DNA of 5,747 nucleotides from Actinomycetota bacterium (GTDB taxonomy: Bacteria > Actinomycetota > Thermoleophilia > RBG-16-64-13), in NCBI GenBank assembly GCA_003157225.1, contig PMIZ01000484.1:7261-13007 (forward strand), read 5' to 3'. Of the stretch, positions 1 through 4,100 are shown one piece after another. Numbering within the stretch: position 1 is the first letter of the stretch; each line of letters opens with the position of its first letter. Below the pieces are notes generated by a model, which was not told the origin of the DNA, did not search any database, and saw only the letters and a program-made list of their open reading frames with translations. A program made the position numbers and the translations under genes.

Positions 1-514
1 GGTGCAACTCCTCGTCGAACGAGTAGCGGCAGCCGGCGTGGAAGAGCACTTCCGCCTTTTCCTTGGTCAGATCCTTGGGCGTCAGCCCCGCGAGCCAGTT
101 GCCGCGGTCGGCTTTCTTGCCCTGCATCATGTTGTCTTCTTTGCGCAGGCCCTCGATCACCAACTGGTGGACCGGGTGCCCATACCCCTGCTCGACGCAC
201 ATGGTCCGGAGCTCGCGGATGTTCTCCAAAGGCTCCAGTTCCTGCACGGCTTTGCAGGAGATGTCGCAGCTGCCGTCCATCTGGCAGCGGTAGATGGCCT
301 CGAGAAGGCCGTCGGTTATCTCGGTTCGCCCACTCAGGTACGAAAGGGTGATGTTGAATTTCCCGCCCGAGGCATAGGCATGAAAGCCGTGTCTCGTGAC
401 TGCGGGGCACCCGTTCATGAAGTCCGGATGGCGCATGTTCTCGTAAGGGATGAATTTGCAGTACGAGCACCTGGTGCACCTCTGCGCGTCGTGCTTGCGG
501 TCTAGTAAAGCCAT
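1..514 (-). CDS. HdrD/GlcF-like iron-sulfur oxidoreductase subunit, partial (C-terminus beyond left edge)
   Basis: Translating the minus strand from the ATG at 514 gives 171 codons with no stop before the window edge. The product starts MALLDRKHDAQRCTRC. It has a first cluster motif C13-x2-C16-x2-C19 with a distant C36-P37, and a second motif C77-x5-C83-x3-C87 in which Asp80 sits where a cluster Cys is usual. The last visible residues (about 156-170, with G161-C162) look like the start of a CCG (cysteine-rich) domain. This order, two ferredoxin-type motifs then CCG domains, is that of HdrD, GlpC and GlcF proteins, which take electrons from a flavoprotein partner and pass them to a quinone, thiol or disulfide. 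Family members are usually about 400 residues, so over half is missing here. No signal peptide or membrane segment is visible in the part seen, so it is probably cytoplasmic. It follows the FAD gene by 11 bp, clearly in one operon. The electron acceptor is unknown. Confidence 0.88.
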   Translation of the reverse strand, partial: MALLDRKHDAQRCTRCSYCKFIPYENMRHPDFMNGCPAVTRHGFHAYASGGKFNITLSYLSGRTEITDGLLEAIYRCQMDGSCDISCKAVQELEPLENIRELRTMCVEQGYGHPVHQLVIEGLRKEDNMMQGKKADRGNWLAGLTPKDLTKEKAEVLFHAGCRYSFDEELH

Positions 515-522
515 AATCTCGA

Positions 523-527
523 CTCCT
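523..527 (-). promoter_or_regulatory. Ribosome binding site overlapping the upstream stop codon
   Basis: On the minus strand AGGAG lies 8 nt before the ATG at 514. Its first two bases are the last two of the TAG stop codon of the FAD gene. This fixes the start of the iron-sulfur gene and suggests that its translation is coupled to that of the FAD gene. Confidence 0.75.
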
Positions 528-1989
528 AGAAGCAGAGCTTGCCGGGATTGAGGATGTTGCCCGGATCGAAGATGTTCTTGACCTTGCGGTGCAGGATGGT
601 GGTGGTGGTCGCCTGGCCGTACGCCATCGTGGCCCAATCGCCGTAGGGGCGGGAGAAGAAGGCACCGGCCCGCAGCACATCCTCGGCGGCCTTGGCCGCG
701 ATTCCTCTGGCCTTCGCCACCTCGGCGGCCTTGGCCGGATCGTAGTAGAAGTCGAACTCGCAGTGGCAGCTCGTGCCTTGGGCCGTCATCTGCAGGTACA
801 CCCCGATGTCCCCGGCCGGGAACGCTTTCGCCGCCGCCAGGCCATCGATCGTCTCCACGAACCGCGGGGTCTGGTCGAGCGTCGTCAAGAAGAAGAGTTC
901 TTGCACACCCCCCCTGGCCCTCAGTTTCCAGTAAGGCTCGGGCGAAGGGGCCTGGAGGGCGACGCGCAGGTCGGCCGCCTTGATGCCTTCCAGCGCCTCG
1001 GCGGCTTCGAGACCGTTGGCGGCCACCAAGTCCCTGAAGTCGGCTTCCTGATACTCCACTTTGTCGGCCGCGAGAGGCCCTGCGCCTTCGATGCTGAACA
1101 TCATCACCCACCGGGGCACAGCCGCCGTTAGGCGCGCGATCTCAGCCGGGTCCTGGGCAACAAGGCAGGCCAGGTTGAGAGAGTTGACGATGAAACTGTG
1201 GTAGCCGAGCCTGGCTGTGTTCAATTGGTAGGTCAGCTCGAGCAAGGGGCCCAGCGCCGGTGAAGGTACCAGAAAGGCCCGCGTCTGTTCTGCCAGCGGC
1301 CGGCACTTGAGCGTGGCCCAGGTGACCAGCCCTATGGTGCCCTGAGCGCCCGAGATCAGCCGGTTCTGGTCGTACTGACCCGGACCGACCGGGGACATCT
1401 GCGCCTTGCCGATCTCCCATTGCTCTTCGACGGTGTCGGGCCCGGCGGCCTCACCGGTCCGGATCATGTCGCCGGTGCCGAGCACTATCTCGGCGCACAG
1501 CAGCGGGTCGAGCGCGTCCCAGTGATAGTTGGGGGTTGTGATCGGCTCTCTCTCCAGCATGGCCCCGACCACCGATTTCGAGGCTCGGGGGGCCAGCGGC
1601 AGGTACGCGGTCAGACCGGCTTTGCGCAGCTCGGTCTGGAGCTCCCCGTAGGTGACCCCGGGTTCGACCATCGCCACCCAGTTGATCGGGTCGATGCGGC
1701 GGATCTTCTTCATGCTACTGAGATCGACGATCACCGCGCCCCCAGCCGCAGGAACGGTGTCCCCTCGGAAATGGGGAGTACCGGAACTCACGGGGACGAG
1801 CGGGGTCGAAGTGGCGTTCGCCCACTTGACCAGCTCTTGGACCTGAGCGGTGGTCTCCGGCCTGGCCACGCACCAGGGTCTGACGTGAGGAGCGAAGCTC
1901 AGATCACCCGAGTGCTCTTCCAGAACAGCCGCATCGTCGAGCACGTTACCCCGGCCGACGATTGCTTCCAGATCGGTCGTTGCTCGCAT
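526..1989 (-). CDS. FAD-binding oxidoreductase, VAO/GlcD type (FAD_binding_4)
   Basis: A 487-residue protein of the vanillyl-alcohol-oxidase/glycolate-oxidase flavoprotein fold. Residues about 38-180 form the PCMH-type FAD domain: VARPETTAQVQELVKWAN (41-58), the phosphate-binding loop SSGTPHFRGDTVP (68-80), then VIVDLSSMKKI and EPGVTYGEL (109-117). GAQGTIGLVTWATLKC (214-229) is the second FAD-contact region. The C-terminus ends with the family signature FDPGNILNPGK. There is no signal peptide or membrane segment. Proteins of this type oxidise 2-hydroxy acids, alcohols or phenolic substrates; the substrate here cannot be named. The partner is the HdrD-like iron-sulfur protein encoded 11 bp downstream, as in GlcD/GlcF pairs, so electrons probably leave the flavin through Fe-S clusters rather than to oxygen. 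I chose the ATG at 1989 because GGGAGGTG lies just ahead of it. The in-frame TTG at 2001 would lengthen the protein by four residues but has no ribosome site. Confidence 0.9.
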   Translation of the reverse strand: MRATTDLEAIVGRGNVLDDAAVLEEHSGDLSFAPHVRPWCVARPETTAQVQELVKWANATSTPLVPVSSGTPHFRGDTVPAAGGAVIVDLSSMKKIRRIDPINWVAMVEPGVTYGELQTELRKAGLTAYLPLAPRASKSVVGAMLEREPITTPNYHWDALDPLLCAEIVLGTGDMIRTGEAAGPDTVEEQWEIGKAQMSPVGPGQYDQNRLISGAQGTIGLVTWATLKCRPLAEQTRAFLVPSPALGPLLELTYQLNTARLGYHSFIVNSLNLACLVAQDPAEIARLTAAVPRWVMMFSIEGAGPLAADKVEYQEADFRDLVAANGLEAAEALEGIKAADLRVALQAPSPEPYWKLRARGGVQELFFLTTLDQTPRFVETIDGLAAAKAFPAGDIGVYLQMTAQGTSCHCEFDFYYDPAKAAEVAKARGIAAKAAEDVLRAGAFFSRPYGDWATMAYGQATTTTILHRKVKNIFDPGNILNPGKLCF

Positions 1990-1991
1990 AA

Positions 1992-1999
1992 CACCTCCC
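1992..1999 (-). promoter_or_regulatory. Strong ribosome binding site of the FAD gene
   Basis: GGGAGGTG on the minus strand matches the extended anti-Shine-Dalgarno complement. It is 2 nt from the ATG at 1989 (4 nt counted from GGGAGG). It decides the start at 1989 over the TTG at 2001, which itself overlaps this site. Confidence 0.75.
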
Positions 2000-2021
2000 A
2001 AGGCCGGCCCCCACCCGCTGG

Positions 2022-2035
2022 TGACCGGAGCGTCA
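2022..2035. promoter_or_regulatory. Operator-like dyad, copy 1 (TGAC-N6-GTCA)
   Basis: TGACCGGAGCGTCA has the same TGAC/GTCA half-sites and 6-bp spacing as the copies at 2042 and 2164. It lies in the leader of the FAD operon, centred exactly 20 bp (about two helical turns) from the copy at 2042. It is probably bound by the divergently encoded TetR-family protein (inference). Confidence 0.5.
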
Positions 2036-2041
2036 GTTTGA

Positions 2042-2055
2042 TGACTGCATGGTCA
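2042..2055. promoter_or_regulatory. Operator-like dyad, copy 2 (TGACT-N4-GGTCA)
   Basis: TGACTGCATGGTCA sits just past the predicted start of transcription of the FAD operon (about +5 to +18 on the minus strand). It shares ten of ten outer positions, TGACT-N4-GGTCA, with the copy at 2164, and both are preceded by TTG plus one purine. A repressor bound here would block early transcription of the FAD operon. Confidence 0.6.
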
Positions 2056-2065
2056 ATGCCTCCAA

Positions 2066-2094
2066 AGACTATCGAACCACCAACCGGTTGTCAA
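2066..2094 (-). promoter_or_regulatory. Sigma70-like promoter of the FAD/Fe-S operon
   Basis: On the minus strand a perfect -35 box TTGACA (2094-2089) is followed by a 17-nt spacer and the -10 box TAGTCT (2071-2066, four of six consensus bases). Transcription would start near 2059, giving a leader of about 70 nt. The spacer and -35 box are overlaid by the palindrome at 2081-2090 and the inverted repeat at 2088-2122, so this promoter is probably regulated. Confidence 0.6.
2081..2090. repeat. Perfect 10-bp palindrome in the promoter spacer
   Basis: CAACCGGTTG is its own reverse complement and overlaps a second small dyad, GTTG-T-CAAC (2087-2095). A related AACC-A-GGTT dyad lies at 2123-2131. 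These lie inside and upstream of the FAD-operon promoter and could be a second protein-binding site. A chance origin is not excluded for so short a palindrome. Confidence 0.4.
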
Positions 2095-2122
2095 CAGACT
2101 TATCCCCACTATCTGTGGACAA
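2088..2122. repeat. 11-bp inverted repeat over the -35 box, with DnaA-box-like elements
   Basis: TTGTCAACAGA (2088-2098) and TCTGTGGACAA (2112-2122) are inverted repeats matching at 10 of 11 positions, separated by 13 bp. The left arm covers the -35 box of the FAD operon. The same stretch holds three sequences close to DnaA boxes: TTGTCAACA (2088-2096), TTATCCCCA (2100-2108) and, on the minus strand, TTGTCCACA (2122-2114). The last is identical to the box consensus known in high-GC Gram-positives. It may be an operator for a dimeric regulator or a DnaA-responsive element. The sequence does not decide between them. Confidence 0.5.
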
Positions 2123-2129
2123 AACCAGG

Positions 2130-2156
2130 TTGCGTACGGTCTCGGCGGCTGATAAT
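2130..2156 (+). promoter_or_regulatory. Possible promoter of the TetR-family gene
   Basis: GATAAT (2151-2156, five of six -10 bases) is preceded by TTGCGT (2130-2135) at a short 15-nt spacing. Transcription would start near 2163, immediately before the dyad at 2164-2177. The -10 box is good but the -35 match and spacing are poor, so the exact promoter is uncertain. Confidence 0.35.
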
Positions 2157-2163
2157 CTCTTGG

Positions 2164-2177
2164 TGACTCATAGGTCA
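2164..2177. promoter_or_regulatory. Operator-like dyad, copy 3 (TGACT-N4-GGTCA)
   Basis: TGACTCATAGGTCA lies at about +2 to +15 of the predicted regulator transcript. This mirrors the place of copy 2 on the FAD-operon side. Its position fits autoregulation by the TetR-family protein, which is common in the family. Confidence 0.55.
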
Positions 2178-2193
2178 TTTTGGAGCGAACCTA

Positions 2194-2203
2194 CAGGAAG
2201 AGG
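2194..2203 (+). promoter_or_regulatory. Ribosome binding site fixing the regulator start
   Basis: AGGAAGAGG (2194-2203 region) lies 4-8 nt before the ATG at 2208. It supports that start over the in-frame ATG at 2049, which has no such site and lies inside the operator region. Confidence 0.65.
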
Positions 2204-2207
2204 CCCG

Positions 2208-3164
2208 ATGACGATACCTTCGCCGATCGGCAGGCCGGCCGCAGAGCTCCTTGCCGCAGACGACAGCCAACGGGAAAAGCGAGACCGCATCATCGAGCGG
2301 GCCATCGTCATGTTCAACCAGATGGGCTACGACCGAGTGCGGGTAATCGACATCACCGATTCGCTCAACATCGGCAAAGGCACGTTCTATCTGTACTTCC
2401 GCGACAAGAAGAATCTGCTGCTCCGTTGCTTCGACCATGTCCGCGAGCTCATCCGAGAGCTCGAGTCCCTTCCCGAGATACGCGGGGGTGATTTCTTCGC
2501 AAAGGTCCGGCCACGCGTGGAAAACATCGGCCAGCGTGATTGGTTCCCCGGCCTTGTCAACCTGCTGCGGGCAGCGGAGCTGTCGCCCGACGAGGAGGTC
2601 AAGAGCAAGGCCCGCGAGGCATATGACAGCATCGCTGATCATCTCAGGCGCGACCTGCAGGAGGCGATCCAGACCGGCGAAGCCAGGGCGGTGGATCCCG
2701 ATCTGGCCGCGTACGGCTTCATCGGTATGGCGGAGAACCTCTGGTTCCGCTCCCGGCTCGACGACCGCTACCCGGCGGAGCAGGTCGTCAACTTCATGGC
2801 GGATGAGACCCGGCACTGGCTCTCGTCTGCAGGCGCCCCCACAACACAGCGCCGGACCGGAACGGTCGTCAGCTTGGTCTGTCGCGACGGCGAGCGGTTC
2901 GACCTCACCAATGTCCGATACAACGGCGAGAAGACCATGGCTGCGGCTCTTGGCCGGGCCCACCTCGACATCGAGCCGGCCCACTTGGTGAGCCTCGTGG
3001 TCCACGAAGGTGATGAGGAATGCCGCGTTGATGTGCGGACCAAAGAGGAATCGGAGGTCGAGGTGCGGGTGGCCGGCTCTCTGATGATCACAGGCGACGC
3101 CGCACTGGGCGGTGTGCGGCTGGCGTTACGGGATCTGGCAAGCCTCACCTGGAGTGAGCAGTAG
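2208..3164 (+). CDS. TetR/AcrR-family regulator with an extra C-terminal domain
   Basis: A 318-residue protein. Residues about 22-70 are a typical TetR DNA-binding domain: KRDRIIERAIVMFNQMGYD, then the helix-turn-helix VIDITDSLNIGKGTFYLYF (46-64) and RDKKNLL. Residues about 75-205 are mainly helical, as expected for the ligand-binding and dimer domain. Residues about 217-315 are an unusual addition, since most TetR proteins end near 190-220. This part is beta-rich and begins GTVVSLVCRDGERFDLTNVRY; it ends with a GGVRLALRDLASLTW strand that resembles small beta-barrel domains. Its role is unknown; ligand sensing or protein contact is possible. The gene is transcribed away from the FAD/Fe-S operon, and three matching dyads lie between them, so it is probably an autoregulated repressor of that operon. 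The effector cannot be named. I chose the ATG at 2208 on its ribosome site. Confidence 0.88.
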   Translation: MTIPSPIGRPAAELLAADDSQREKRDRIIERAIVMFNQMGYDRVRVIDITDSLNIGKGTFYLYFRDKKNLLLRCFDHVRELIRELESLPEIRGGDFFAKVRPRVENIGQRDWFPGLVNLLRAAELSPDEEVKSKAREAYDSIADHLRRDLQEAIQTGEARAVDPDLAAYGFIGMAENLWFRSRLDDRYPAEQVVNFMADETRHWLSSAGAPTTQRRTGTVVSLVCRDGERFDLTNVRYNGEKTMAAALGRAHLDIEPAHLVSLVVHEGDEECRVDVRTKEESEVEVRVAGSLMITGDAALGGVRLALRDLASLTWSEQ

Positions 3165-3216
3165 CCTCGCTCGCGCGCCCAGGCGCTCCGCCCTGTCGCT
3201 GCACCAAGCACAGCTT

Positions 3217-3267
3217 TCAGGCCCCGGCACATCTGGCGTTGTTGCCGCCGTTTGCGCCGGGGCCTGA
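3217..3267. terminator. Convergent intergenic hairpin, possible bidirectional terminator
   Basis: TCAGGCCCCGGC (3217-3228) and GCCGGGGCCTGA (3256-3267) are a perfect 12-bp inverted repeat around a 27-nt loop. The loop can itself form GGCG/CGCC (3235-3238 with 3246-3249). It lies between the ends of the regulator gene and the molybdoenzyme operon. No clear T-run follows on either strand (only TTT at 3215-3217 on the left side), so classical intrinsic termination is not assured. The rest of 3165-3293 shows no gene. Confidence 0.5.
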
Positions 3268-3293
3268 CGCGACACATATACTGCCGCAGGCCG

Positions 3294-4100
3294 TCAGCCG
3301 AGAGGGATGTCTCCGAGGTTCACGGCCTCTTCAGCACTGATGGAGGCATAGCTCTTCACCGGAAAGCCGGCGGCCGCGATCTCGAGCGAGTAGACGCCGG
3401 CCTCCAAGCCTTCGAACCAGAAGTCGCCGAACCCGTCGGTCGTGGCCTTTCGAGCGATCCCCGCGCCCGTGAGAGTGCATGTTGCCCCGCGCACTACCAC
3501 CTTCTCTGCCGGATCGTACACCGTGCCCGCGATGAACTTCTTGGGGATGTTCAGGTAGAAGACCCGGGGATTCTCCTCCTCAGGATGGAGCATCTCCGCG
3601 CGCTCGATCAACTCGAGGGCGTCCTCTTCGTCGAGGAACTTGAGCGCCGCCGTCGGGCAGGCGTCGACGCAGCGCGGCTCCTTCCAGCCGGCGTCCAGCA
3701 AATGCGCACACCCTGTGCACTTCTGGGCGATGTTCAAAGCCTCGTTGATGAAGATAGCGTGGCTCGAGCAGACGCTCACGCAGCTCATGCAGCCGGTGCA
3801 TTTCTCGGGGTCAATGACCACGAGACCATCGTCCCGCTTGTAGATGGCTCCCTCGACCTTGCAGGCCGCCGCGCATGCGGCATCGTCGCAGTGATTGCAG
3901 AGCGTGGGCAAGTAGTGAACCTTGACCTTGGGGATCGTCCCCCTGACATGCTCGTGCAGCTGCAGCCAGAACTGCCCGGTGTCGGGCTGCGGCTTCGCGT
4001 AGGGAGTCCAATCGTTGCTGCAATGCTCGTCCTTGCAGGCCAACTGACAGCAATAGCAGCCGTTGCACACCGAGGTGTCGAACGCGAAGACCTTGCTCAT
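3294..4100 (-). CDS. Molybdoenzyme Fe-S (beta) subunit, transhydroxylase small-subunit type
   Basis: A 268-residue electron-transfer subunit. Residues 1-155 form a DmsB/NrfC-type ferredoxin with four complete cysteine groups: C12-C15-C18-C22, C68-C71-C76-C80, C101-C104-C107-C111 and C128-C131-C144-C148, enough for four [4Fe-4S] clusters. After a linker, residues about 188-268 form a small beta-sandwich (IAGTVYDP..., DGFGDFWFEGLEAGVYSLEI), like Cna-B or carboxypeptidase-regulatory domains. The same arrangement, ferredoxin plus a C-terminal transthyretin-like barrel, is known in the small subunit of Pelobacter acidigallici pyrogallol-phloroglucinol transhydroxylase. That protein, as I recall it, has a degenerate third cysteine group and three clusters. 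There is no Tat signal or membrane anchor, so a cytoplasmic complex is likely. The start overlaps the large-subunit stop as ATGA, with GAGGGAGAG 5 nt ahead. The partner is certain; the exact reaction is not. Confidence 0.9.
   Translation of the reverse strand: MSKVFAFDTSVCNGCYCCQLACKDEHCSNDWTPYAKPQPDTGQFWLQLHEHVRGTIPKVKVHYLPTLCNHCDDAACAAACKVEGAIYKRDDGLVVIDPEKCTGCMSCVSVCSSHAIFINEALNIAQKCTGCAHLLDAGWKEPRCVDACPTAALKFLDEEDALELIERAEMLHPEEENPRVFYLNIPKKFIAGTVYDPAEKVVVRGATCTLTGAGIARKATTDGFGDFWFEGLEAGVYSLEIAAAGFPVKSYASISAEEAVNLGDIPLG

Noticed and set aside
2..505. Plus-strand open frame of 167 codons at the left edge
   Set aside because: It is the antisense of the iron-sulfur protein gene, whose minus-strand translation shows ordered cysteine motifs, a ribosome site and operon spacing.
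1990..2001. TTG start at 2001 for the FAD protein
   Set aside because: The TTG overlaps the ribosome site that serves the ATG at 1989, and nothing suitable lies ahead of it.
2088..2122. Replication origin suggested by the DnaA-box-like elements
   Set aside because: Only three elements in 35 bp, no AT-rich unwinding region and no dnaA, dnaN or partition genes nearby. A regulatory role is more likely.
2049..2207. Longer 371-residue form of the TetR-family protein
   Set aside because: The extra 53 residues cover promoter and operator sequence, have no ribosome site and resemble no domain. The ATG at 2208 has a good site.
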